Shown: piece by piece, positions 1 to 13,100 of the stretch
Layout of the letters: each line of letters opens with the position of its first letter
Position numbering within the stretch: position 1 is the stretch's first letter
The notes under the pieces: model-generated
Database searches by the model: none
Told to the model about the DNA's origin: nothing
The model's input: only the letters and a program-made list of their open reading frames with translations
Position numbers and translations under genes: made by a program
Origin: Psoroptes ovis
Lineage: Eukaryota > Arthropoda > Arachnida > Sarcoptiformes > Psoroptidae
Direction: 5' to 3'
DNA: 64,000 nt
Assembly: GCA_002943765.1 (NCBI GenBank)
Contig: PQWQ01000011.1
Span: 248,001-312,000, forward strand

Positions 1-93
1 ATTGTCTTTGTCAAGTATGTAACTATTTATAATTTCTATTGTTTTTTCTTTGAAATCATATTAATCTAATATTAATCACATATAAATTCATAG

Positions 94-336
94 ATGATTG
101 ATTTGATTAGTCCAAAGGATCCATCACGAATAATGTTATCGGATTTGAAAAAATGTCGTTTAACACCGATATTTTTCGATACATTTTTCAATTTAGAAAA
201 ATATCTAGATCATGAACAACGTGATCCATTTGCATCGCAACGTGATGAAGATGGTGTTTCAATGTCTGATTGGGATCGTTATGCTGCTGAAGAATATGAA
301 TTATTGGTGGCCGAAGAAAGCGCACAAAATCAGTAA
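94..336 (+). CDS. PP2A regulatory subunit B'' (PPP2R3 type), last exon only
   Basis: This is the C-terminal 80 residues of a B''-type regulatory subunit, which targets the PP2A catalytic/scaffold dimer and binds calcium through EF hands. The segment FFDTFFNLEKYLDHEQRDPF followed by SDWDRYAAEEYE is the highly conserved end of PPP2R3A/B-like proteins. The exon is entered through an acceptor ending TTCATAG at 91-93, so the ATG at 94 is simply the first codon of the exon, not the start of the protein. The EF hands and the rest of the gene lie to the left of the window. The stop is TAA at 334-336. Family identity is clear; which paralogue cannot be told from this part. Confidence 0.88.
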   Translation: MIDLISPKDPSRIMLSDLKKCRLTPIFFDTFFNLEKYLDHEQRDPFASQRDEDGVSMSDWDRYAAEEYELLVAEESAQNQ

Positions 337-853
337 TGATAATAATAAATGAGTGTTTTACTTCATAAATCTCTTTTTCTTTTTTTCTACATTTGTTACA
401 TTTCTTTTCTTTTGATATACAAATTGATACAATTTTTATTTCCATATTTCACACATGCATAACAAAATTAAATATTATCTGTCAAAATCCTTAGTCATTT
501 CATTTTGATTTTTTTTTAAAATTTATTTCTACTTGTCATAACATTTTAAGTCTTTCTGTTCTACTTATCATTTGGGAAGTTTGTGTTACAATTATTTTTA
601 TCTAATACCTTTTAATGGTTATATTCAATTTAAAAAAAAATATGAATCAATTTCAATCTTTTGTGATGGGTTGTCTTAGTCGACACATGTTTAATGTATA
701 AATGAATCAAGATATATTAATGTTCAATGTTTCTATGTATAACCCTTAATCTTATTGTCTTTAACCAATCTATTTCGTGCAATGATGATGATAATAATAG
801 TCATAATATTTTCATTTTCCTTAATTTGTTCTTGAATTTTTTTTTTCAAACAC
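337..853. other. AT-rich 3' flank, no gene seen
   Basis: No open frame or RNA gene is visible here. It probably holds the 3' UTR and terminator of the PP2A B'' gene. The next structured element begins at 854. Confidence 0.5.
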
Positions 854-946
854 GTTCTCTGTTGCGCCAAGTTCAATGGTTTAGCTCAGGGAACCGATAG
901 CCTTAGATAGCGAAATCGACTGTCACCCACAGTTGAGCCCTAAGGC
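854..946. ncRNA. Two-hairpin structured island, candidate non-coding RNA of unknown class
   Basis: A GC-richer block in AT-rich surroundings folds into two consecutive stem-loops. Hairpin 1 pairs 854-861 (GTTCTCTG) with 887-894 (CAGGGAAC); inside it GCCA (865-868) can pair with TGGT (877-880). Hairpin 2 pairs 900-906 (GCCTTAG) with 940-946 (CTAAGGC), and its upper stem pairs 917-923 with 929-935 around the loop CACCC. All six frames carry stops, so it is not an exon. The stem / internal loop / stem layout resembles an H/ACA guide RNA, but the linker is too short and I see no clear ANANNA hinge or 3' ACA. TTTAGCTCAG inside hairpin 1 resembles a Pol III A-box and a T-run follows at 962-966, but there is no convincing B-box. 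Strand is unknown. It could instead be a remnant of a mobile element. Confidence 0.35.
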
Positions 947-1035
947 AGTGGACCTGTTCAAATTTTTAATCAATTTTGTTCCATTTTTATTCCTAAAATG
1001 ATTTAGTAATAATTATTATCGCGCTAAATCTTCAG

Positions 1036-1751
1036 TGACGAAAATCAATGAACCATTGATTGATTATGCAGATGATGATGAGGATGAAGACTATGATGAT
1101 CAGGATGATAATGAAGACAATGATGCCGAATATGATGACCATTATGACGATAACAACAATCATGTGAATGATGAATTCAACGAATCTGATGAAGATTTAA
1201 GTACAACCAGTAACAATGATGATGATGATGATGATGACGATGATGATATGGATTCAAACAATAGTGAAAAAATCAATGATGGACGTATACATCTTTGTAT
1301 TGAGGCTACAATCGATCGTTCAAATCAAAATACATATTTACGATCAGATAAATCTAAAATTGATACAAATAATAATGAATGTAAAATCCAAGATAGTATT
1401 AGTGTTGATGAAAATATCAAAAATAGCGATGATAAGGCTAACAGTGATCCAACTAATAATGAAGATTTTTTCAACAATCTTGACAAAGAATTTTATGATT
1501 ATATACAAAATGAATTTGAACAAAATCAAAATAATAATAATCGATCAAGCTTTAGCAACACCAATAGTAATAATCATAGACCAACAATGATTGTGAAACC
1601 AATAAAATTGGTCAAATTAAATCCAATCAATGATCAGCAACAACAACAAGAGCTTTCCTCTAATCACAATAAAAAACATTCCAAAACAATCAAAAATCTG
1701 AATGATGCCAAAAACAATAATTATGATGATGATGATGAAGGTTTTTTTTAA
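1036..1751 (+). CDS. Orphan acidic low-complexity terminal exon
   Basis: An open frame of about 238 codons follows a usable acceptor (AATCTTCAG, ending at 1035) and runs to TAA at 1749-1751; an AATAAA signal lies at about 1873. The product begins TKINEPLIDYADDDEDEDYD, continues with long Asp/Glu and Asn runs, and includes a short less-biased stretch (GRIHLCIEATIDRS). There is no ATG before the first Asp run, so the start must come from an upstream exon. None is visible between 337 and 1035. It may be an alternative last exon of the PP2A B'' gene, or the end of a separate gene. The LIDY-plus-acidic-tail look recalls the C-terminus of PP4 regulatory subunit 3 (SMEK), but that is only a resemblance. 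Function not recognised. Confidence 0.4.
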
Positions 1752-2151
1752 AATAATTTGTCAAAGAAAAAAATTTTTGAATTTTTTAAAAAATTTCAGT
1801 GATTGTTTTCACTACCATTGTATGGCGCTTTATTTTGTAAATTTTTGAAATTTTAATTTTTTTTTCTTTATCAATAAAAATGTTGGAAAATTTCATTGAA
1901 ATCATATTTGTTCACTTGCGATCATTGAATTCATGTTCGCTGCTTTGCGATATGAAAAAAATAATCATTTCAAATAAAATTATGAATAATAAATTGTTGT
2001 TATTATTATTATCAATCAAATATTAATTAATTTATAAAAAAATTAGTAGCACATGAAATTATAAAAAAATTATGAAATTAATGGTACAAGATCGTAAATA
2101 AAATTTATAGTATCAGTATTATTATTATTATTTTTTCATTCATTCATTTAT
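1752..2151. other. Convergent 3' flank, nothing seen
   Basis: This AT-rich interval lies between the acidic exon (+) and the ABC transporter (-). It presumably contains both 3' UTRs; the AATAAA at about 1873 would serve the plus-strand transcript. No other feature is supported. Confidence 0.5.
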
Positions 2152-5100
2152 TTATCGAACACGGAATATAACAATAGCTAATATGAGAAAGAACGCAATC
2201 CACGCCATTGTTATTAGATAACCATTCAAAACGGCTGGTTTAGATAAATCGAATCCACGTATTAAAATATGTCTAAATGATTCCATTGGTTTCGTCTGCG
2301 GCATAGCATATGATATATAACGTAATAATGCAATCATTGTTTCAACTGGCCAAAATATACCGGTTATAAAACAAAACATTAGCTGAGATCCGGCTCCTAA
2401 TGCTAATGCTGTCATTTCACTTGTACAAATAGCGGATAACATAAGACCGAATGTCATTCCTGTTATTGTGAATTTAACAATTATAATTTAGATCAAATAA
2501 TCTAACATGACATAATGCATCGATAATACATACCACAAAGACCTTGTAAGAACATCATTGCAACAGCTAAAACATAAGAGCCTTTCATTGGAAAATCGAA
2601 TATCCAAAAACCCATCACAACTGTCAATATAATCTGTACAATTAATAATATCGTTATGTTGATTATTTGTGCAATAATAAATTCGGTCGGTGTCATTCCA
2701 ACAATCATCGAACGTTCCAATGTTCCTTGATTGATATTATTTTGATAAAATTGAAATTAATTGCAATTAAATAATTGAAATATGAAATAATAATTACCTT
2801 CACGTCGTTCAGAAAGGAAAGCCATTGATGTGATTGACATTGTTGCAAAAAATACTATGAAAACCATTAGACCAGGACCGACAAATTCAACCATATCAGT
2901 TTTTTCACCACCATAAATTGGTTTTTCAAATTTAATTGGCAATTTGATTGAGCTCATTTGACCGCCAAATATTTTGCCAGCATTTTCTACAAATTTGAAT
3001 AATGCACTAAACACTTCACGACGAATTATATTAACATGTAATGCATTGGATCCATCGTAGTAAATTCGTATGATTGAATCGTCATCATCTGGCGTTATCA
3101 AATTACTATCTGGGGTTGAAGTTACTGCTGTTGTCGTAAGTAAATCTGAAATGTCACGCTTAAAACGTTTTCTTTCCGGATTATCTTCATTTTCTGAATC
3201 ATAGTCATCATTATCATTGACTATGATTGAGGACGTTTTCAACATCGATTGCGTTGGCTGTGATGGAGCAATATACGGTGTCATCAGTGGTGGCACAGGT
3301 TCATTTGTATTGGTCACTAGTTTTCCATTCGATTGTGTATAACCGATCGGCGGTTCAATCGATGTCGATGTTGCAACTGTTTGTTGTTGAGCAATGTTTG
3401 GAGGCAATCGCCCTAGTCCAGGAGGCATACCAGAGCCGATCCTACCGAAACGATTAAGAACATTTGAAAAATTTTTACCCAAAACTATAGCAGAATATGT
3501 GTCAGCATTCCGTACAGAATCAATAGCTTCTTCAGGTGTGCGATAATATTTTAGTGAAATGAAATCCGAATCAATTGACTTGAGAAACATTAGACTAAGA
3601 AATGGAGGATCTTCTTGATTACACACAGCCATCTGTACTGATGTAGGATCACGGCCCATACACAAACAGAATAGGGCAACCTCTAATGCAGGCAATAACA
3701 TTGTAATAACTAATTCAGGTACACGTCGAAATAAACGGATTCGATGTTTACGACAAAGAACACCCACTTTTTGTACAGAATTTACTGAACGATCTTGATT
3801 ATGCACGGAATAGGTACGAACTTTTTTGTTCGTATTATTATTGCGACCAGATGATGAATGATTGGATTTTTTTGATCTTGTCGATGATGTAGATGAGGAA
3901 GATGATGATGAAGAATTATTATTGAATAATGGCGAGTCTGATGATGCATCCATTTGATTATTATAGTCATTATTATTCAATTTACAATTATTTCCTGAAA
4001 TCGTATTTGTTTCGATCAAAGAATCAGGATCCAATTGTTTATATTGTTCATGAACAATCATATGCTTCACAGCATTATTGATTGGCGGTGTTGCCAGATG
4101 TGAAAAAAGATTTGGCTTATTCTTGCCACTGTTTACAAAAGCCATCATTGATGCTCCACCATTCGATGTATACATGACGGATTGATTAGTTGGTTCAATT
4201 GTGGCTGCAATGGTTGGCGATCCACCATTTCCCATAACATAATTATTATGAAGAATGTGATTATGATGATTCATGTTGATAATCTTGTGATTCTTTTGAG
4301 AATCAAGTGTCAATAATATATCTTTTGTAAATGATGAACCATTTTCTAATTGGCTGGTATTATTTGAATGGCGAAAATCATCTTGCTGAGATAATTTTAA
4401 AAATAATCGTTCCATCGATACAACACCATGTTCCATCATTAAATCATTTGGATTACCTTCAGCCAAAATTCGACCCTGTCGCATGAAACCAACTTTATCG
4501 GCTGATCCTGCTTCTTCAATGTAATGTGTGGTTACTATGACCTAAATCATTGATGCACTATTAGAGATTTATTGGAAAATTGAAAAAAATTACATACGGT
4601 GAGACCATTTTTACTCTGATCTACTAAATATGACCAGATAGATTCACGAACGATAGGATCGACACCTACTGTCGGTTCATCTAATATCAACAATGGTGGA
4701 TCATTAATCATTGCAACAGCCAATGATACACGACGTTGTTGGCCACCGGACAAACGATCCGTATAACAATGTTCAAAATCACTTATGTCTAATAATTTAA
4801 GCAAAAATTCTATACGTGATTCTAATGTTTGCATGCGTGATGTTTGTTTAGCAAAACCAGCATAATACTCAAGCGTTTCTCTTACAGTGAATTGTGATAT
4901 TAATGATAATTCTTGCGGCATATAGCCTATGTTTGGCCCCGGTATTCCACATTCTTTCGTTCCTAAATGTTATTATCAATCAGATTCAAAATAAATTGAA
5001 ATGTATTAAATCACAAAATCAACATTTGTAGAATTTAACAAATAACAAACAAATTAAAATGTGTTATACAGGAAACATAATGTACACATTTACATTCAAT

Positions 5101-6222
5101 ATATTTCAAGGATTTTCTATTATAAAATTTGAAAAAAAAATCTGAAAAAATTGGAAAAATAAATAAATGATGAATGATGATGATGACCTGAATAATATTT
5201 TGATTTGTTATCTCAGTATGCTTTGGTATTTGTTTGAGATAATTCATTTTTTCCAATAAAAAAAACACCATAACATTTGAAATTCAAATATCTCAAAGTT
5301 AATAGATAAATCAATGTAAAAAAATATACATTGATGCACTAAAGTTTACCGACTAAAATAGGCATTAACTAGACCTGAACTGCTCTTGTCAAATACAATA
5401 ATCTGATGGAATATGATGTGAGAAAATGACAGATTTTAGATGTAATACATAAATAAATATAGAAAAAACACAAGGGTGTAAAGATCTTAAATGATGTCAA
5501 GGAAATGTTTATTTTTGAAAAATGTAAAAAAAATCTTTTGAATACTATTTGACAAAATATATATTTTTGACAACAAAAACATCACTATTCCAAGTGCATT
5601 AAAGATGTTAATGGATTTATGTGAGAAAATCAAATTTTCAATTTCTTGTTATTACATTGATTATCCTCATCATCTTAAGGTGTTGCTGATGTTTTCGTTG
5701 ATTCAATGTCAAATATTTTAGAAATCTTTGAAATTGTTTCCGGTTGATAATGAAAAATTTTAGAAGATAACATAAGAGGGAAATATTTTCAAAGAAATTT
5801 TCCGAAGAAATTTCTGAGAAAATCTTTGAAATGATTGTCAATTGTTTGTAAGTTCTTGAGTATTTCATGCAATTTTTTCATAGAACAAATAGTTAATAAA
5901 TAATCAAATGAATTGAACAACACTTACCTGGACAATATCCAAACACTGAAACATTACCACAGCGTGGTTTTAAACGTCCAACAATACAACGCAATAATGT
6001 TGTTTTACCACAACCGGATGGACCTAATAGACCGTAAATTGTACCACGTGGTACATGCATATTAATTGATTCTAAATTTAGACCATGTCTTTTATATGAA
6101 AATGATAATGATTCGACATCTACGGCTGATGATGATGAATGTTTCATTGCGGCGGCTGCTGCTGCTGCCACTGTTGCTGCTGTTGATGGTGATGTTGCCA
6201 TTGTTGTTGTTAGTGATGCCAT
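2152..6222 (-). CDS. ABCH-subfamily half ABC transporter (NBD-TMD)
   Basis: Exons (minus order): 6222-5928, 4962-4598, 4541-2798, 2725-2534, 2459-2152, giving 967 aa in continuous frame. The N-terminal nucleotide-binding domain has Walker A GPSGCGKTT (about residues 67-75), the Q-loop region GYMPQE, signature LSGGQQRR (169-176), Walker B LILDEPT and the H-loop TTHYIEEA (about 224). It is followed by an ABC2-type membrane domain. NBD-first order with GYMPQE...LSGGQQRR...TTHYIEEA fits the ABCH subfamily, found in arthropods and other invertebrates and linked to lipid or cuticle barrier export; the substrate is unknown. Odd features are an Ala run (about 19-25), an Asn/Ser-rich linker of over 200 residues between NBD and first membrane span, and a roughly 240-residue loop between the first and second spans (about 510-780). 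Intron 1 (965 bp) is long for this window. The start was chosen as the first Met of exon 1. Confidence 0.88.
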
Positions 6223-9200
6223 ATAACCAAATTCTATTTTATTTGAAATTTTTCAATAAGATTTTCCCTTTTTTTTTGATGGAATTTTGATTTTTATAAT
6301 AAATATTTATTTTGTATTTATTGATTCATTGAATTTGGATTTTTTTTTCGTTTTTCGTTGTCTCAAATTATTGAATATATTATTAATTATCAGATGTTTA
6401 ATGATTGATGAAAGACAATAATGATGATTTTCAATTAGATTTAGAGAAAATATTTAAAAATAAAAACAGCATTACACATAAAATAATGCTCCATACACAA
6501 ATTTTTGTTGAAATGAGATCGAAAATGATATCTATTTTTTGCCTCTTGCTTCACACTAATTGTGAACTATATGGTGTTGATAATGATGATGATGATGATG
6601 ATAATTATAATAATTAAAATAATAATAATTTTCAATGATGAAGATGAATAGTGTTGATTTTTGTTGTTGTTGCTGTAGTGTATAAATGATGCTTAATGAA
6701 TGTTGAATTTTGATTGAGTTGAACTAAAATATTTGTATTTTTGTTTTTTTTTCTTCAATAAATTTAATGATAATCGATATTAGTATTAGCGCTTGTGTAT
6801 GTGTATAAATGTTCATAGATTTTGTTTGATACAAAATTTATCATCAAAAAAAAGTTTAATATATGATGATCACATAATTAAATGTGATCGCATTTGAAGA
6901 TGTCGCTTTTTTCTCGATGAATGATGAGTGTGCCTATGTTGGTGTGTACGAATATTTTTTGATATTTTCTATCTTTGAATTATGATGATGATGATAATAA
7001 TAATTTCAAATATTCACAAATGTATCAATTACAATCAATAAATTTGTGTGAATGATAATGGTAGGTAATCAATCGATCAATTGTTTGATCAATCAATTCG
7101 TCTCCGGTCGGATTGATGATTGAGCTGAAATACTCGATTAATAATTGTAATTGTAATTAAGTTTAATTAATATCGATTGCTTCGCGTACGCTCACACATA
7201 CAAAAGCACAATGAATTAATTATTCAACAAAATTATAGCTGATTGACGTCGTATGATTTTGACTTGACAATAATGATGATAATAAATAATTGGCCACAGG
7301 AAAAATTTGGAAATCAATCAATTTTAATTTGAATTGATGAATTGTTTGTTTGAATAAATTAAAAAAATGGTTTCTGCTGATGATGCTAATTTTAAATTAT
7401 AAACACGACAAAAAAAAATGAAATTTTTAAAAATTTTATTCAAATTATATTGAATTAAGAGGGGAAAATTTTTGAATTTTGTTAAAACGTAGAAAAAAAT
7501 GAAATTTTTTTTGTTGTTGTTTGTTTGTGTTCAAATCCAAAATCATCAATGGATTCAATGAATTCAATTCAACTTTGTTTTTCAAATTTATCAAATTCAA
7601 ATGTGATTTGAAATGAAAAAAAAATTGAAAATATGATATTTTTCTGTGTAAATATATAAATGGCGAACGATTAAGAAAGATTTTAATTATCAGAATATGA
7701 CATTTGATAAATGATTTTCTGATTGGATTCACATTTTATTCAATAATATCAAAATATGAAATTTTATATTTTTTCATCGTTTGTTTGTCAAACAATCAAT
7801 AATTCATTGATTGATCCACACAAATTTCTTTTCAATAATTCTAATTAATTTTACTAATCAAATTGATTTGATAAATAAATCATAATGATGATATTACAAT
7901 CAAAACACAAAGAAATAAATAAATAATAATTTCAAAAGATACCAAAGTTCATCGAAATTTTTTCTATTTTATTCGATATAAACGACATTTATTTGTGCAC
8001 TTACATATTTTTACACAAATACATACAAGTATAGGTACATAAATATTAAGTATTCAATGATTAAACTAAAAAATATTTAGGATTATTTCAATTTGATATT
8101 TCATTTCAATTTGAATACGATAAACAATCGATGAAGTGATTTAGAATCAATTTGAATCGAAAAAATAGATTTTAATCGGAAAATCAATGTATTTTCGATC
8201 ATATCATATGAATTAAGGAAAAAATTGATTAAATGAATGAATTGAATGAAACTTTTGATTGATTCTCGAGGAAATCATATACACAAGTCGTGTGTTTGTG
8301 CAATTGCAGTTGAATGAATGATGATTTCTTGAAAAACAAAAACAAAAATTCCAAAACAAAACAAGAAAAGAAAGAAAGGATTTATTTTGATTGTATTCAA
8401 ATTGATTTGAATTGTTTAATTTTTTTTCAGCGACTATGCTTACGTTTGTTTGAATAGATTTAATTGAATATACATTGCACGATTGGATAGCACACAAATG
8501 CACACAGAGACAAACACAGACACACAACGCAGATGCGTATTTTTGAATATCATTTCAAGATAATCAAAATTTGAAATTGAAAAAAATTAGATCAAATTTA
8601 TTTATTTTTTGTCTGAAATTGTCGGTCGATTTATTTATTTATTGATTCATTTTCTGATAAGATCCAATGACAATTATTACATCAAAAAAATGTGACAATT
8701 TTTCAATTTTAATTCATTTGAAATGAAGCAAATTTGTACGACGTATAGATGTAATGGTAATGATGATCATTGATGAACGTCGAACAAAATGATTGAAAAC
8801 ATTTTTAGTTTGTTATTTTTGGCAATTTCGCAAACTCCATGTATTGGCTAGATTGCTCAACAATGAACTTTGATATCATTTTATACGAAATCGAATCACA
8901 TCAGATCAAATCGATCAAATCAATTCACATTGAATTTCAACAAAAAGTTATATAAATTTTCATCAAAAATGACATACCTTCAAAATATATAGACAAAATA
9001 TCGATCATTTGATCGATATTTGAATTGTTTGAAACATGTTGAATTTATTTATTTATTTATTTTTTTTTTTTTTGATGAAATATCAAATAATACGAGATTC
9101 AATGCAAACACAATCAATCATATCTTTAATTATGTTCAAAGTATTGTAAATTGTAAACACCATTGATCATTCATTATAATAATTATTAATTTAATTGCCA

Positions 9201-10085
9201 ATTATCTTAAATTGAATCTCATGAATGAATATGTTGATTTTTCTTTGTAGAAAAAACAACAAGAAAAATGAAAAATAAATGAACCATCATAGAATTGAAA
9301 TGAATATTGACAAAAACAAAACTCAAAACTCGAAAAAACATTGAAATTAATCATTTGAAGTGTTTGATCATTGATAAATCCGGTGATGAATATTTCACAG
9401 TGTAAACACATCAGCTGCAATATAATCATGATGATTGAATCGAGAAAAATTTTTTTGAAAATCATCGATTGATTTACAATCAATCAATTATCAATTAATT
9501 TTCCATTCATTCATTCGTTGAAATTTTTTTAGTTTGAAAAATTTTAAAAATTCAAACAAAAACCATTAAACCATTCAACAACAAATAAACATCCGTTATT
9601 CGTCAAAACCAGGAGTGGTCCGATAAATAATAATGATAATTATTTATAGTTGATGATTTTGAATGATTTGATTTTTTTGATTATCAATCATCAATCAATC
9701 GATTGATTAATGATTGATTTTGAATATTTTTCTCAAATGATGATTTTATTCTTACTTCTTTTCAAATGAATGAATCGACAATGAATAGATAACATTCATC
9801 CACGAACACATGTGAAAACATACAATTGACATTCATAATTAAATTGATTAATTGATTGATTTATTCATTTTTGAATATTCACATTCATTGTTCATTTTTG
9901 TTTGAATGAAATGAAATTGAAAAATTTTTTATTCATTTGTTTGTTTGATTGATTGAGTTCAAGTTCATTATTCGATGTTTATTTGGAAAAAAAACATTTA
10001 AAATAAATAAAAACATCAAAATTAATGCATTTGAATTTCATTAATTTATCGTCAAATATTCAGAGAAAAAACAATGACGAATATT

Positions 10086-10086
<1 letters not shown>

Positions 10087-10117
<31 letters not shown>
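10087..10117. repeat. (CA)n microsatellite
   Basis: An uninterrupted CA dinucleotide repeat of about 15 units within the gene-poor region. Shorter CA tracts occur at about 14902-14912 and 15031-15047. Confidence 0.9.
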
Positions 10118-10121
<4 letters not shown>

Positions 10122-13100
10122 TAAAGTATATTTTGATACGAGCAAGTGTCAATCAATGTGTGTGCGTTTTCTCATTTGAATTGATTCAAAATTTTTTCTA
10201 TGAAGATTTTTTAATTTTATGAATGAAATTTGAAATAATTTTTTTTTTGTTAAGTTGTTCATTATACTGAAATTATACAAATTCAAATTTAAACTATCAC
10301 CCGAAACACAAACATGTCACATTTGTAATTGGTTAATATTGTAAATAGATACACAGACGCATACACAAACAACAACAAACATATAAGCAAAAATCATCGA
10401 AGAAAATGGAGAAATATTTTCCAAGTGAAATCAAAGGAAAAAATAATATCTTTGAGAGAAGAGAATTTCATATATTTTCTTTGAAATCGTTTATATATTT
10501 GATCCTTTGGAAGAAGATAAAACTCCATGAAATTAAAATCCTTGATCCAGACAAGATACAATATTTGAATGTATATTTATTTATGATGCATCTGAAATAA
10601 AAATTTATTTATATTGTCCATTTAATTATAATAACAATTAAACAAATTATTTACTTCAGTAATTTTAATTTTTCTATTAAGTGAATAAAACTCAGGTGTT
10701 GGTAAAATTAGCCAGTAATTTTATCGTTATACATTTGATAAATAAAGATCTTTTGAAATCTTTTGTATGTGTGGACATATGAGAACGAATGAGAGATATG
10801 ATTCAGAACGAGAAGAAGATATGATGATAAAGATTATTTATTTCAATTTTCTTATAAATTAATTTTTATATAAAGATTTAATAAATCAAAGTTAATAAAA
10901 TAAAACTAAGGTAAAATGCAAGATAAATTTCGTTAAAATTAATCTGGATTATGGGAAGATTTCGGTATGATGATCATAATTTCTTTGAAGATTTTTTAAT
11001 TCCAAAATAATTTTCGTTCCGGTAAATTTCATTTATTTGTCATTTCATTTTATTTATCTTTGAAAATTTGTTGCATTTGTAGGTCAAAAAAATAAACAAA
11101 ATATTCGTAAACACAAAATAATTTTTCAGTGTTAAACGAAATTATCAAAAAAGAAAGAAATTTATTGAAAATCTGATAATATTATCTTTATGATGAATCA
11201 GGGTAAATGAATAAGAAAAAAAAATTTAATTATGAGAACTTGAATGAACCAGATTTTTTTTATTATTATTTTGTTTTATTATTTTGTCATAATTTTACAA
11301 AGATTTAAATCACTGAAGATTCTCAACGATTCAATTCGATTGTAAAAATAATTGGTCATTCGGTAATAAACCTGCAAAGCATTTGTGGCAAGTATGGAGA
11401 CAATCAGAAAAATTGTAAATCAGTGATATATTTTTCGTTGAAATCTCGTCCATAAGAATTGAAAACAAAAGAATTTTTAACGTTTTCATACCGAAAAAGT
11501 GTGATTGAACTTGTTTATTTGTGATGTTTTGATCAATTTTTCAAAAACAAAATAAAGGAAGTATTTGAAATTATTTTTAGTCATATTTGTTTATTTATGA
11601 GCAAATTTAGGAACAAATATGCATAGAAATTTTAGGAATCACATAATGATAAATCAATAAACACATTGATGATTGAATCATGATAAAAATAACACAAATA
11701 TTTATGATTTTCATCAATTTATTACCACTATTTTGTTGTTGACAAATTAATCAATCATTCGCTCATACTATCAAACAAACATTAAATAAATCCATTGACC
11801 TTTTCATTCAACTCTTTGAAAATTTTTTCCAAAGAGAGAATGTAAAACATTGATTTCATTCCAAGGAAAATTCATATGTCACATTTGTCATCGAAATCAA
11901 ACATCATCGATAGATATTTTACCATGATTCATATGTCCATAACCTTCTGAAAATTGAACATTTTTTAATAACATTCAAATTTTAAACAATAATCATTTTC
12001 AATTGTATAACATTTTCGACTGAAAAAACATGGTCTCCATCAATTAAAAACGATATTTCATTGATACACGTTTTTCAAAATTTCTCATGAAATCTAATTA
12101 TCTCATAGATAATTTTACTCGTGAATCCAGCCATTTTAATATAATGGCAAGTGAATCAAAATTTGAGCCAAAAATTAAATAAATTTATAAAACGCCAAAA
12201 TTTCACACATTTACACTACATTCTAATTGTTAGATGAAATAAAGAAAAAAAAATATAATTCATTATAATTATTGTTAATTCATAATAATTAAAAATATAT
12301 TCTATTTAAATTATAATCATAATTTTTATTGTTTTTTCTAAAAATAATAATAAATTTAGAAAAAATAAATAAATAAATTTATTTCAACTATAATTAATTT
12401 TTCGAGCCATGTCTAATAAATGAATAACCAAACAAACAAGCGAAAACAAAGTAAACGAAATGAATAATTTAAGCCAAGAAAAAAAATATGTAAAAATGCC
12501 GAAAAAAAAATAAAAAATAAAATTGAAAAAAAAAATTGATATTCATTTGTTGCCATTGCAACTACACTGCTCTGTAGCTGCTCTGCTGCCGTTTGATTAT
12601 AATATAACAAATGTATGTGAAAAATCACATTCAAATTAAACAATTCATTTCAAAATATATATATCATACATTGAATTCATGTGTGTGTGTGTTTGTTTAT
12701 TATTTCTTTTCATTTTTGATGATAATTACCCGAAAAAAATAAACAACACTACGGGTAAATATGATGATCATCTCCAAGTGTTTGCCCTTTTTTTCTCGCA
12801 AGCTTTGTGCGCATATATTTCTGTATATTTCTATGTATGTTACATTTGGATAAAAATTAAAATCCAAATTCAAATTTGAGCCGAAAAAAAAACAAAAAAC
12901 AAACAAATTGAATACAAAATAAAATTAAGCAAAAAAAAAAAAAAAAAGGTTTATTTTTAGTCATATTAACTTTGGCTGCTTTTTTTGACTGACTGACTGA
13001 CTAGTTGTCAAAAAATGATGATGATGATGATGATGATACTAAATAAAAATTTTCTTGAAACAAAACAAAATGAAAAAAATTCACATGGATCGTTATGAAA

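Noticed and set aside
911..923. GCGAAATCGACTGTC resembling part of a hammerhead ribozyme core
   Set aside because: The CTGATGA half of the core is missing, so no hammerhead can form.
877..941. tRNA or vault-RNA-like A-box (TTTAGCTCAG)
   Set aside because: No proper B-box or cloverleaf; kept only as a note on the structured island.
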